Source of the DNA: Paracoccaceae bacterium
GTDB taxonomy: Bacteria; Pseudomonadota; Alphaproteobacteria; Rhodobacterales; Rhodobacteraceae
Direction: 5' to 3'
Assembly: GCA_030750975.1 (NCBI GenBank)
Contig: JASMHC010000015.1
Span: forward strand, 62,001-126,000
Length of the DNA: 64,000 bases
Shown: positions 1 to 8,447 of the stretch, in pieces
Numbering within the stretch: position 1 is the stretch's first letter
How the letters are laid out: each line of letters starts with the position of its first letter
Translations under genes and position numbers: made by a program
The notes under the pieces: generated by a model
What the model was told of the DNA's origin: nothing
The model's database searches: none
Seen by the model: only the letters and a program-made list of their open reading frames with translations

Positions 1-423
1 TCCAATATCATTCTGCTGGGCAAGATGGAGAACCGCATCCGTCTGGTCGGACCGACAACGCTGGTACCGTCGGTATTCTCCGAGTTCGGCTGCGAGGTCT
101 ATGACGATATGAACGAAGGGCTGCGGGATGTGGATGTGGTAATGATGCTGCGCCTGCAACGTGAACGCATGGATGGCGGTTTTATCCCGTCCGAGCGCGA
201 ATATTATCACCGCTACGGGCTGGACGCCGAGAAGCTGTCAAAAGCCAAACCCGACGCCATCGTCATGCACCCCGGCCCGATGAACCGGGGGGTCGAGATT
301 GACGGAGACATCGCCGACGACATCAACCGCTCGGTCATTCAGGAACAGGTCGAAATGGGCGTCGCCGTCCGCATGGCCGCCATGGACCTGCTGGCGCAAA
401 ACCTGCGCGAAGGGGTGGTGTGA
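1..423 (+). CDS. pyrB: Aspartate carbamoyltransferase, C-terminal part
   Basis: Catalytic subunit of ATCase, which makes N-carbamoyl-aspartate in the second step of pyrimidine synthesis (cytosol). The window starts inside the gene; about 140 C-terminal residues are visible, open from base 1. The aspartate-binding domain is recognisable from [10 protein letters not shown] and [11 protein letters not shown], both hallmark ATCase segments. The stop TGA overlaps the next start (TGATG), so the following gene is translationally coupled. The last codons encode NLREGVV and contain one copy of a 14-bp direct repeat that recurs at the end of the next gene. Confidence 0.95.
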   Translation, partial: SNIILLGKMENRIRLVGPTTLVPSVFSEFGCEVYDDMNEGLRDVDVVMMLRLQRERMDGGFIPSEREYYHRYGLDAEKLSKAKPDAIVMHPGPMNRGVEIDGDIADDINRSVIQEQVEMGVAVRMAAMDLLAQNLREGVV

Positions 424-1436
424 TGAACGGGAACAAGCTTCCCCTTGGGAATCTTACTCGGATTGAGAATATCCGTAGCGTTTGGCCACACGAGGCCTAC
501 AATTTCACAAAATGGTTGGCGAGCGACGAAAATCTCGACCTGCTGTCGATATCCCTTGGCTTCGACCCAGGAACGCTTGAACTCGAGGGAACTGAGGTTG
601 CAGTCGGACCGTATGCCGCTGACATTGTCTGCCGCGATGCCTCGTCGCCCGAGCTTGCGCATGTTGTGATCGAAAACCAGTTTGGCAAGTTGAACCACGA
701 TCATCTTGGCAAAACCCTGACATATGGGGGCAGCCTGCAAGCTGAAACCATTATCATAGTGGCCGAAGAGTTTGGCGAAGAACACCGCGCTGCGCTTGAA
801 TGGCTCAACAAGATATCTGAACCCACATACAAATTTTTTGGGGTGGTCATAGAACTCTGGCAAATTGGCGACAGCCTGCCAGCGCCGAAATTTGAAGTGG
901 TTGTAAAGCCAGACAATTGGGAACGTCAATTGCGGGCGTCCGCGAACCAGCACACCGACAAAGCGTTGAAACCTGGCCAAGTTGAACATTTGGCCTATTG
1001 GCGAGCATTTCACGAGTATGCAAAAGCGCATCACGGTGATTTGAAACTGTCCCGTCAACCAACTGCCTCGCCATATTTTGGAATGTCCATTAATCGATCC
1101 AATTTCGAATTGAATGCCGCCCGCGACACTTGGAACAACGCTATTCGCGTCGAGTTAACAATGTATGGAAAAGAGGCAAAAAAAGCTCTGATCAAATTAC
1201 AGAAAGAACAGGCGGAAATCGAGGCTGAAATCGGCTATCCCCTAGCTTGGGACCTAAGTGAAGAGCGAACGCAGCAATATGTGCGCATTTATTGGAGCGA
1301 CGTTGATCCTTCGGCAGAAGAGATATGGAACAACCAGTTTGACTGGATTTGTACGAAGTTGAAAGATTTCAACGCTGTTTTGGGACCAAGAGTTCGCGCC
1401 CTCGATCTTAGTGACCTGCGCGAAGGGAACACCTGA
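423..1436 (+). CDS. DUF4268-type protein, accessory gene inserted in the pyr operon
   Basis: 337-residue soluble protein that I assign to the DUF4268 group from its layout. ADIVCRD followed by VIENQFGKLNHDHLGK resembles a PD-(D/E)XK nuclease core with E-x-Q in place of E-x-K, and the C-terminal half is Trp- and Glu-rich. The function is not known; a nuclease or defence role is only inference. ATG at 423 is preferred (an in-frame GTG lies at 420) because it forms a TGATG overlap with the pyrB stop; the gene's own stop overlaps the next ATG the same way. Base composition is visibly more AT-rich than both neighbours, which points to acquisition. The last codons (DLREGNT) mirror the PyrB tail (NLREGVV). 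Confidence 0.8.
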   Translation: MNGNKLPLGNLTRIENIRSVWPHEAYNFTKWLASDENLDLLSISLGFDPGTLELEGTEVAVGPYAADIVCRDASSPELAHVVIENQFGKLNHDHLGKTLTYGGSLQAETIIIVAEEFGEEHRAALEWLNKISEPTYKFFGVVIELWQIGDSLPAPKFEVVVKPDNWERQLRASANQHTDKALKPGQVEHLAYWRAFHEYAKAHHGDLKLSRQPTASPYFGMSINRSNFELNAARDTWNNAIRVELTMYGKEAKKALIKLQKEQAEIEAEIGYPLAWDLSEERTQQYVRIYWSDVDPSAEEIWNNQFDWICTKLKDFNAVLGPRVRALDLSDLREGNT

Positions 1437-1876
1437 TGGAAGACAGCTACCGCCTTACCCCGTCAACCAAGCTGGACCCCGGCGAAAGGGTTGAGCAAAG
1501 CTTTCAGGCCGACCGGGGCGCCTATATCCGCGATCACGCATGGCTGGCAGCGCTGGCGATGGCGGCGGGGATGGCGATCCTTTGGGCAATCGGGAATCCG
1601 CATGTCTGGACAGGGGCCGTTGGCGGGCTGGCGGCCATTGTATTGCGCGGGGGGTATGTGGCCTCGGACGAATTGAAGGTTCGCTGGGATCTGACCAATC
1701 AACGCCTGCTCGGCCCTCAGACCCGCGCGGTGCCTCTGGGGCAGATCAAGGATGTGCGTATCCTTCTCAGCGCCGTGCAGGTGATCACCACCACCGGCGA
1801 CAAGCACTTGCTGAAATATCAGGCCGACCGCGAAGCTACCAAAGCCGCACTTCTTTCTGCGGCCTCGCGACGATAG
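1436..1876 (+). CDS. Small membrane protein with PH-like domain
   Basis: 146 residues. Two hydrophobic segments (about residues 36-52 and 58-72) are followed by a soluble part, roughly 75-140, that looks like a bacterial PH-like (YdbT/bPH2) fold: a DLTNQRLL segment, then VPLGQIKDVRI and an alternating hydrophobic strand pattern. Function is unknown. I recall a small membrane protein commonly lying between pyrB and pyrC in Rhodobacteraceae, so this is probably the ancestral neighbour of pyrB, now separated from it by the inserted gene. It is coupled upstream by TGATG and followed 9 bases later by the dihydroorotase-family gene. Confidence 0.75.
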   Translation: MEDSYRLTPSTKLDPGERVEQSFQADRGAYIRDHAWLAALAMAAGMAILWAIGNPHVWTGAVGGLAAIVLRGGYVASDELKVRWDLTNQRLLGPQTRAVPLGQIKDVRILLSAVQVITTTGDKHLLKYQADREATKAALLSAASRR

Positions 1877-1885
1877 GGAAAGCGC

Positions 1886-3172
1886 ATGACCACATTGTTC
1901 ACCAACGCCCGCATCATCGACCCCGAGGCTTTGACCGAGACCGCCGGTGCGCTGCTGGTCGATAGTGGAGAGGTTAAAGAAGTCTTAACGCAAGATGCTG
2001 ATATTGCTGCGAAAAAGTTGACAGCCGTCAACTTTGTTGATTGTGGCGGCAAGGTGCTGGCACCGGGGATTGTCGATATCGGCGTCAAGATCAGCGAACC
2101 GGGCGAACGCAACAAGGAAAGCTTCCGCTCTGCCGGTCTGGCCGCCGCCGCCGGTGGGGTCACGACCATCGTCACCCGCCCTGATACCCTGCCGTCCATT
2201 GACACCCCGGAAACGCTTGAATTCGTCACCCGCCGCGCCCGCGAAGCGGCGCCGATGAATGTTCGCACCATGGCCGCCCTGACCAAGGGGCGTGAGGGCC
2301 GCGAAATGACCGAGCTGGGGTTCTTGCTGGATGCCGGCGCGGTGGCCTTTACCGACGGAGATTCCGTGACCACCAACACCAAGGTCCTGACCCGCGCGAT
2401 GAGCTATGCCAAAAGCCTTGATGCGCTGATCGTGGCCCATCCGCAGGAACCGGGCCTGTCGGCGGGTGCGGCGGTCACAAGTGGCAAGTTCGCGGCCCTT
2501 AAAGGTCTGCCCGCCGTGTCTCCGATGGCCGAACGGATGGGGCTGGACCGGGATATTGCGCTGGTGGAAATGACCGGTGTGAAATACCACGCCGACCAGA
2601 TCACCACCGCCCGCGCCCTGCCTGCTTTGGCGCGGGCCAAAAAGAACGGTTTCGACGTCACCGCTGGTATCAGCATTCACCACCTGACGCTGAACGAACT
2701 GGATGTCGCGGACTATCGCACCTTCTTCAAGGTCAAGCCGCCCCTGCGGTCCGAAGACGACCGGACGGCCGTGATCCAGGCCGTTGCTGACGGGCTGATC
2801 GACATCATCTGTTCGATGCACACGCCGCAGGACGAGGAAAGCAAACGCCTGCCGTTTGAAGAGGCCGCCAGCGGCGCGGTGGGGCTGGAGACGTTGCTGC
2901 CCGCGGCCCTACGCCTTTATCACAACGATCAGTTAACCCTTCCGCAACTGTTCCGTGCTATGGCGCTGAACCCGGCAAAACGGCTTGGCCTGGCCTCGGG
3001 CCGCATCCAGAAAGGTGCGCCGGCCGATCTGATCCTGTTCGATCCTGACGCACCATTTGTGCTTGACCGGACCAGATTGAACTCAAAATCGAAAAACACC
3101 CCGTTTGACGGGGCCAAGATGCAAGGCAAGGTCCTTGGCACCTGGGTCAGCGGCACCCGCGTGTTCGGATAA
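1886..3172 (+). CDS. pyrC: Dihydroorotase-family protein, probably non-catalytic (PyrC/PyrX type)
   Basis: 428 residues, amidohydrolase (TIM-barrel) fold of the dihydroorotase family. Family landmarks are present: GIVDIGVKISEPGE, HHLTLNELD, FFKVKPPLR and SMHTPQDEE. However, the HxH zinc-binding pair that normally follows the GxxD segment is replaced by I-G-V-K, and the usual D-H-A-P-H near residue 310 reads M-H-T-P-Q, so the catalytic Asp is missing. This pattern fits the inactive dihydroorotase-like subunits (PyrC'/PyrX) that assemble with ATCase in class A complexes. An active PyrC should then exist elsewhere in the genome. It sits in the pyr operon, ahead of plsY. Confidence 0.9.
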   Translation: MTTLFTNARIIDPEALTETAGALLVDSGEVKEVLTQDADIAAKKLTAVNFVDCGGKVLAPGIVDIGVKISEPGERNKESFRSAGLAAAAGGVTTIVTRPDTLPSIDTPETLEFVTRRAREAAPMNVRTMAALTKGREGREMTELGFLLDAGAVAFTDGDSVTTNTKVLTRAMSYAKSLDALIVAHPQEPGLSAGAAVTSGKFAALKGLPAVSPMAERMGLDRDIALVEMTGVKYHADQITTARALPALARAKKNGFDVTAGISIHHLTLNELDVADYRTFFKVKPPLRSEDDRTAVIQAVADGLIDIICSMHTPQDEESKRLPFEEAASGAVGLETLLPAALRLYHNDQLTLPQLFRAMALNPAKRLGLASGRIQKGAPADLILFDPDAPFVLDRTRLNSKSKNTPFDGAKMQGKVLGTWVSGTRVFG

Positions 3173-3252
3173 GCTTTACCGTGCAGCGATAAGCTATTGT
3201 GCCACCCTTTGGCGCTACAGTAGGGTCGGCCAAAATTCCGCTAAAGCTTATC
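3168..3252 (+). repeat. Inverted repeat bracketing the pyrC-plsY gap
   Basis: GATAAGCTTTA at 3168-3178, overlapping the stop codon of the upstream gene, is the exact inverse complement of TAAAGCTTATC at 3242-3252, just before the plsY ribosome binding site. The 63-base interval could loop out in the mRNA. There is no T-run, so it does not look like a terminator; processing or mRNA stability is the more likely role, if any. Confidence 0.45.
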
Positions 3253-3264
3253 GGAGAGTGCTCA

Positions 3265-3846
3265 ATGCTATTCGCCCTTTCGGCTGTGCCCGCCTATATC
3301 CTCGGCTCGATTCCGTTCGGGCTGGTGATGGCCAGAGTGTTCGGGCTGGGGGATATCCGCGAAATTGGCAGCGGCAATATCGGTGCAACCAATGTGCTGC
3401 GCACGGGCAACAAATTGGCAGCTTTCCTGACGCTGGTGCTGGACGCCGGAAAAGGGGCGTTTGCGGTGCTGATCGCCCGGGCATTGTTCGGCGAAGGGGC
3501 CGCCGGGGTGGCCGCGCTTTTTGCCGTCATCGGGCATTTGTTCCCGATCTTCCTGCGCTTCAAAGGCGGCAAGGGCGTCGCCACTTTTCTTGGCACCCTG
3601 CTGGCGCTTAGTTTTCCCGCCGGTCTGGCGGCTTGCGCCACGTGGCTGGTGATGGCGCTGATCTTCCGCATATCATCGCTATCGGCGATCGTGGCGGCCT
3701 TTCTGGCGCCGGTCTTTACCTATTTTATCTACCACCCGCATGGCGCGGCAGTGGTGGCGATCCTTTCGGTGATCGTCATTGCCAAGCACCACGCCAATAT
3801 CCGGCGGTTGCTGAAGGGTGAAGAACCCAGAATCGGCAAGGCATAG
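3265..3846 (+). CDS. plsY: Acyl-phosphate:glycerol-3-phosphate acyltransferase PlsY
   Basis: 193-residue integral membrane enzyme that transfers the acyl group from acyl-phosphate to glycerol 3-phosphate at the inner membrane, the first step of phospholipid synthesis. The three PlsY motifs are visible: GSIPFG near the N-terminus, GSGNIGATN, and FKGGKGVAT, with GHLFP between the last two. Several hydrophobic helices alternate with these loops. The start ATG at 3265 is chosen because GGAG lies just upstream and the protein then begins directly with the first membrane helix. The stop is 2 bases from the convergent AlkB-type gene. Confidence 0.95.
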   Translation: MLFALSAVPAYILGSIPFGLVMARVFGLGDIREIGSGNIGATNVLRTGNKLAAFLTLVLDAGKGAFAVLIARALFGEGAAGVAALFAVIGHLFPIFLRFKGGKGVATFLGTLLALSFPAGLAACATWLVMALIFRISSLSAIVAAFLAPVFTYFIYHPHGAAVVAILSVIVIAKHHANIRRLLKGEEPRIGKA

Positions 3847-3848
3847 CC

Positions 3849-4973
3849 TTAGGCCGGAACCGGCGTCTGGCCTTTGTTATAGGCGGTCCAATCCTCGATC
3901 TCGGGATAGAATTGCGCGCGCCATGCCGCAACACGCGGGTTCATCACCTTGCGCCAATATTTCGGGTAGAGCGCCAAAAGCGTCATCACCGGATAGCCAT
4001 ATGGCAGCAAAGGGGCCTCGGATTCCGGATAATCCTGCAACAGCGGAAAGCGGCGGTCGGGTTTATAGTGGTGGTCCGAATGCCGTTGCAGATTGATCAG
4101 CAACCAGTTCGAGACCCGCTGGTTCGCATTCCAGCTGTGCCGGGGCAGCGCAGGTTCATATTTGCCATCGCCCTTATGGGCGCGGGTCAGGCCGTAATGT
4201 TCCACGTAATTGGTCAGCTCAAGCTGCCAGATCGCCACCAGCGCCTGATAGCAGAACACCAAAATCCCCAGCCAGCCTGAAATCAGGAAAGCCAGCAACA
4301 GCATCGCCCCTTGCGCCGCCCAATAGCGCCAGAACGGGTTTGACAGGCTGGTGGCCGGCAGGTTCTTGCGGGCGAGCATGGCTTTCTCGGCTTGCCAGGC
4401 CGACCGGAACCCTTCCTTCATCACCCGTTTGAAATACCGGTGGAAATGTTCGTTATACCGGGCCGTCACCGTGTCGCGCGGGGTGCCGACATGAATATGG
4501 TGCACCAGCAAATGCTCGGTTCGGAACCGCGAATACAGCACCATCGCCAGCAGCCATTCCGACAGGCGGCGTTCCAGCCTGTTCTTCTGGTGCATCAGTT
4601 CATGGCTGAACACGATCCCCACCGCGCCCGAGGCGATGCCCATGCCCGTGACCACCATGAAGCTTTCGATCAGGCCCAGATGCTCGGCCCGCGGGACGTA
4701 CCAGATGATCCACAGAAGCAAGACAAACTGGACCGGCGGCCAAAGCATCGTGGCCATGCGGAACCAGTAAAGATCCGCTTCGGGCGTTTGCGGGTCGGCA
4801 TTGTCCTTGTATCGGCCGATCAGCGCATCCAAAGCGCCGAAAAGATACCAGGTTAGAAATGGCGGTAACAGCACCGTCCACGTCCCGACCAGGGCCGACA
4901 GAATGATCACCGGCACCAAAAGGTAGCCGATCCAGAAATGAATGGGATGTTCGGGTTTCACATATGCGGACAT
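3849..4973 (-). CDS. alkB: AlkB-type alkane 1-monooxygenase
   Basis: 374-residue integral membrane non-heme di-iron hydroxylase of the AlkB family; such enzymes hydroxylate the terminal methyl of alkanes using rubredoxin-delivered electrons. Histidine boxes are present: HELMH at residues 124-128, EHLLVHHIH at about 153-161 and LQRHSDHH near residue 305, plus NYVEHYG, the HYG motif typical of AlkB rather than of fatty-acid desaturases. Hydrophobic helices lie at about 14-48, 75-92, 103-122 and 215-240. No rubredoxin gene is adjacent, so the substrate (alkane or other lipid) cannot be told from context. Monocistronic, minus strand. Confidence 0.88.
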   Translation of the reverse strand: MSAYVKPEHPIHFWIGYLLVPVIILSALVGTWTVLLPPFLTWYLFGALDALIGRYKDNADPQTPEADLYWFRMATMLWPPVQFVLLLWIIWYVPRAEHLGLIESFMVVTGMGIASGAVGIVFSHELMHQKNRLERRLSEWLLAMVLYSRFRTEHLLVHHIHVGTPRDTVTARYNEHFHRYFKRVMKEGFRSAWQAEKAMLARKNLPATSLSNPFWRYWAAQGAMLLLAFLISGWLGILVFCYQALVAIWQLELTNYVEHYGLTRAHKGDGKYEPALPRHSWNANQRVSNWLLINLQRHSDHHYKPDRRFPLLQDYPESEAPLLPYGYPVMTLLALYPKYWRKVMNPRVAAWRAQFYPEIEDWTAYNKGQTPVPA

Positions 4974-5025
4974 GGGTCAGACCTTTGCGAGTGTGGCGGC
5001 ACTTTTGACCCAACTATTCCCCATG

Positions 5026-6090
5026 TCATTGCGTCAGGTCAAAAACCTTTCGCATAACCGTGGGTAAAGCGGTTGGGTCAAATTCGGTGGCCGCGATGAA
5101 ATCGCCCCGCATTGGCTTGCGGTCCAGCGGGACAAGCGCGGTTTTCACGGTCAGGCGCAGGTGGAAATGGGTGAAGGTATGACGCGCTTCGGCGTTCAGG
5201 GTTTTCCACTCGGCACGGATCGGGGGGGCGTCTTCGGGCGGTCCCTCGGCCCAGTCCGGGCCGGGCCAGCCCAGCATGCCGCCAAGCAACCCGCTCGGCG
5301 GGCGGCGCTCGACCAGATAGGCGCCATCGATGCGGCGGGCGACATAGGCAATGCCAAACCGGATCGGTTTTTTCTTTTTCGGCGTCTTCTTGGGCAGATC
5401 CGATGCGGTTCCGTTTGCACGGGCCAGACAGGGCTGCCGCCAGGGGCATATTCCGCAGGCCGGATTGCGCACCGTGCAAAGCGTCGCGCCAAGGTCCATC
5501 ACGGCCTGGGCATAATCCCCCGGCCTTTCGGTGGGGGTCAGGCGGGCCGCCTGTGCGGTCAGCGCGGGTTTGGCCTTGGGCAAGGGGGTGTGGATGTCAA
5601 ACAGCCGCGCCATCACCCGTTCAACATTGCCGTCCACCACCGTTTCAGGCCGGTCAAAGGCAATCGCCGAGATCGCCGCGGCGGTATAGGGGCCGATGCC
5701 GGGCAATTCCACAAGCGCGTTCAGGTCGGACGGGAATTGCCCGCCATGATCCCCGGCGATCACCCGGGCGCATTTCAGCAGGTTTCTGGCCCGCGCGTAA
5801 TATCCAAGCCCCGCCCATTGCGCCATCACCTGCGCGTCTGGGGCAGCGGCCAGAGACTGTACATCCGGCCAAAGCGCGGTGAAGCGTTCAAAATACGCTT
5901 TCACCGCAGCGACCGTGGTTTGCTGGAGCATGATTTCAGACAGCCATACGCGATAGGGATCGGGCCGGACCTCGGATCGGGGCGGCACCCGCCACGGCAG
6001 GCTACGGGCGTGCCGGTCGTACCAGTCCAGCAATGCGAGGGGATCAGGTTCAGACAAAATTTGAACTCCACAACCGATATTGGATGGCAT
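5026..6090 (-). CDS. mutY: A/G-specific adenine DNA glycosylase MutY
   Basis: 354 residues. Removes adenine mispaired with 8-oxoguanine in DNA. The N-terminal HhH-GPD glycosylase domain contains LPWR, IMLQQTTV, and the hairpin ELPGIGPYTAAAI followed by the catalytic-Asp segment VVDGNVERVMAR. The 4Fe-4S cluster ligands follow as C-x6-C-x2-C-x5-C in the segment CTVRNPACGICPWRQPC. The C-terminal third is a NUDIX-like recognition domain (WPGP, FTHFHL). It is transcribed divergently from the DciA-like gene, with a 48-base promoter gap. Confidence 0.95.
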   Translation of the reverse strand: MPSNIGCGVQILSEPDPLALLDWYDRHARSLPWRVPPRSEVRPDPYRVWLSEIMLQQTTVAAVKAYFERFTALWPDVQSLAAAPDAQVMAQWAGLGYYARARNLLKCARVIAGDHGGQFPSDLNALVELPGIGPYTAAAISAIAFDRPETVVDGNVERVMARLFDIHTPLPKAKPALTAQAARLTPTERPGDYAQAVMDLGATLCTVRNPACGICPWRQPCLARANGTASDLPKKTPKKKKPIRFGIAYVARRIDGAYLVERRPPSGLLGGMLGWPGPDWAEGPPEDAPPIRAEWKTLNAEARHTFTHFHLRLTVKTALVPLDRKPMRGDFIAATEFDPTALPTVMRKVFDLTQ

Positions 6091-6138
6091 CCGCCGCCTG
6101 TGCCATTACAGTAGCGCCGAACCAAAGGAAGTCACCCG

Positions 6139-6645
6139 ATGGCGCAAAGCCCCCCGTCCCGAAAAGGATTTGCCCGCGCAGGCCGCCTGTTGCAAGGCCA
6201 GATCCGCCGCGCAGGTGAAAGCCGCGGGTTTTCGGTGTCGAAACTTCTGACCCACTGGGAAGAGATCATGGGCAACGACATTGCCGCGATCTCGGTGCCG
6301 GTGCATGTGCGGTACGGGCGGCAGGGGCTGGGGGCGACGCTGACCATCCTGACCACGGGCGCCCATGCGCCGCTTCTTGAGATGCAAAAGGAACGCATCC
6401 GTGAAAAGGCCAATGCCTGTTACGGCTATAACGCCATTTCGCGGGTCGCGATCACCCAGACCGCCCCGGCCGGGTTTGAAGAAGGACAGGTGGCGTTCCG
6501 CCCAAAGAAACCGGCGAAAGACGCGCCGCTTTCCACGCAAACCGCGAAGGCCGCCAAAACGCTGGCAGGCGATATCGGCGACGACCGTCTGAAACAAGCC
6601 CTTGAGCGTCTGGGGGAAAACATTCTATCCAAGCCGAAACGCTGA
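6139..6645 (+). CDS. DUF721/DciA-like protein
   Basis: 168 residues. The N-terminal part contains the DUF721 pattern: GFSVSKLLTHWEEIMG, then a strand-rich stretch (ATLTILTTGAHAPLLEMQKERI). DciA family proteins load or assist the replicative helicase in bacteria lacking DnaC, but the assignment here is by family resemblance only. The C-terminal 60 residues are Lys/Ala-rich and probably disordered. It directly abuts the DsbA-like gene (no gap), so the two are likely co-transcribed. Confidence 0.75.
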   Translation: MAQSPPSRKGFARAGRLLQGQIRRAGESRGFSVSKLLTHWEEIMGNDIAAISVPVHVRYGRQGLGATLTILTTGAHAPLLEMQKERIREKANACYGYNAISRVAITQTAPAGFEEGQVAFRPKKPAKDAPLSTQTAKAAKTLAGDIGDDRLKQALERLGENILSKPKR

Positions 6646-7329
6646 ATGAAAGGTTTCACGATGACCCGCAATCCTCTCCGATTGGCCCTGATTGCCTTTG
6701 CCGCTATCGCCCTGGTCGCCATTGGAGTGCTTTATGTGCTGCCCGCCATGCAAACGTCGGAACCCCCCGCGGTGGTCGAGGTTGAAGACACCGCGCCCGC
6801 TGTGGCGATCGACATTACCGAGATGCAGATGGGCAATCCCGAAGCCAAGGTTACGGTGATCGAATATGCCTCGTATACCTGTCCGCATTGCGCCACCTTC
6901 CACCTTGGGGCGCTGGACCGGATCAAGACCAATTACATCGACACCGGCAAGATCAATTTCATTTACCGCGAAGTCTATTTCGACCGGTTCGGGCTTTGGG
7001 CCTCGATGATCGCGCGGTGCGATGAAAGCAAATTCTTCGGCCTTAACGATCTGCTTTACGCAGGCCAGAAAGACTGGGCCTCGGGTGCCCCTGCCGATGT
7101 CGTCACAAAGCTGGCGGCAATCGGCAAGGTCGCGGGTCTGACCGACGCGCAGCTTGATAGCTGCCTGAGCGATGGCGCCAAGGCGCAGGCACTGAACGAC
7201 TGGTATCAGGCGAATGCCGACGCCGATGGCATTACCTCAACACCCAGCTTTGTGATCAACGGCCAGAAATATCCCAACATGAATTATCAGGATTTCGCCG
7301 CAATCCTCGACACGGAACTGGCCAAGTGA
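6646..7329 (+). CDS. DsbA-family thiol:disulfide interchange protein
   Basis: 227 residues (222 if the second ATG at 6661 is used). An N-terminal signal or anchor helix (about residues 12-31) exports the thioredoxin-fold domain to the periplasm. The active site is CPHC in YTCPHCATFH; the cis-Pro loop is STPSFVING near the C-terminus. The insert between them is helical as in DsbA/DsbG-like proteins (Pfam thioredoxin_4 type). It probably oxidises or isomerises cysteines of exported proteins. The stop overlaps the next start (GTGATGG), so it is coupled to the CoA-transferase gene. Confidence 0.88.
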   Translation: MKGFTMTRNPLRLALIAFAAIALVAIGVLYVLPAMQTSEPPAVVEVEDTAPAVAIDITEMQMGNPEAKVTVIEYASYTCPHCATFHLGALDRIKTNYIDTGKINFIYREVYFDRFGLWASMIARCDESKFFGLNDLLYAGQKDWASGAPADVVTKLAAIGKVAGLTDAQLDSCLSDGAKAQALNDWYQANADADGITSTPSFVINGQKYPNMNYQDFAAILDTELAK

Positions 7330-8447
7330 TGGCCGCCCCGCTTGCCGGATTGAAGGTTGTCGAACTGGCCCGCATCCTTGCGGGGCCATGGGTCGGCCAG
7401 ACACTTGCCGATCTCGGGGCCGAGGTGATCAAGGTCGAAGCCCCGGCGGGCGACGACACCCGCCGCTGGGGACCGCCCTTTATCGACCGGGGCGATGAAA
7501 ACCCGGCCGCCTATTTCCATTGCTGCAATCGCGGCAAAAAATCGGTCACGGTGGATTTCCGCACCCCCGAAGGGCAGGCGCAGCTGCGCGATCTGGTCAG
7601 GGATGCCGATGTGCTGATTGAAAATTTCAAACTAGGCGGGCTGAAGAAATACGGGTTGGATTATGACAGCCTGAAAGCGGTGAACCCGCGTTTGGTCTAT
7701 TGCTCGATCACCGGCTTCGGGCAGGACGGCCCTTATGCGCACCGACCGGGTTATGACTATATCATTCAGGGCATGTCGGGCCTGATGTCGATCACCGGCA
7801 CCGCTGACGGCCAGCCCCTGCGCACCGGGGTGGCGGTGACGGATATTTTCACCGGCATCTATGCCGCAACCGCTATTCTGGCCGCCCTGCGCCAACGCGA
7901 CAGCACCGGCAGGGGCCAGCATGTCGATATGGCGCTTCTGGATGTGGCCGTGGCGGTGACGGCCAATCAGGCAATGAATTATCTGGCCACGGGTCAGGCA
8001 CCCGGGCGGACGGGGAACATCCACCCCAACCTTGCGCCCTATCAGGTGTTTGAATGTGCCGACGGCCATATCATCATCGCCACCGGCAATGACGGCCAGT
8101 ACCAGCGCCTGTGCGACATCCTTGGCCTTGAGGGGCTGAAAGAGGCGGCAGAATTCCTGACCAATGCAGACCGCGTGGTCAATCGCGAAAAGCTCGAGGA
8201 TTTGCTGACCATGGCGACCCGCCAATGGTCAAAGGCGGATTTGCTGGCAGCCTGCGAAGCCCAAGGCGTACCCGCCGGACCGATCAACACAATGGACGAG
8301 GTGTTTGCCGACCCGCAGGTTATCCATCGCGGCATGCAGGTCGAGATTGACGGCATCCCCTCGGTCCGCTCGCCGTTCAAATTCTCGGATGCCGAATTGG
8401 TGCTGGACCGCCCATCGCCAAAGCTCGGGCAGGACAACCCGGTCTAA
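7329..8447 (+). CDS. CaiB/BaiF (class III) CoA-transferase
   Basis: 372 residues. Class III CoA-transferases move CoA between acyl-CoA and a free acid through an enzyme aspartyl anhydride. Family marks are [24 protein letters not shown] at the N-terminus, the catalytic-Asp region [10 protein letters not shown], and the C-terminal [13 protein letters not shown]. The substrate cannot be inferred from neighbours. ATG at 7329 overlaps the upstream stop; a GTG at 7326 is also in frame. The 3' end overlaps the convergent lpxK by 4 bases, leaving no room for a separate terminator. Confidence 0.9.
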   Translation: MAAPLAGLKVVELARILAGPWVGQTLADLGAEVIKVEAPAGDDTRRWGPPFIDRGDENPAAYFHCCNRGKKSVTVDFRTPEGQAQLRDLVRDADVLIENFKLGGLKKYGLDYDSLKAVNPRLVYCSITGFGQDGPYAHRPGYDYIIQGMSGLMSITGTADGQPLRTGVAVTDIFTGIYAATAILAALRQRDSTGRGQHVDMALLDVAVAVTANQAMNYLATGQAPGRTGNIHPNLAPYQVFECADGHIIIATGNDGQYQRLCDILGLEGLKEAAEFLTNADRVVNREKLEDLLTMATRQWSKADLLAACEAQGVPAGPINTMDEVFADPQVIHRGMQVEIDGIPSVRSPFKFSDAELVLDRPSPKLGQDNPV

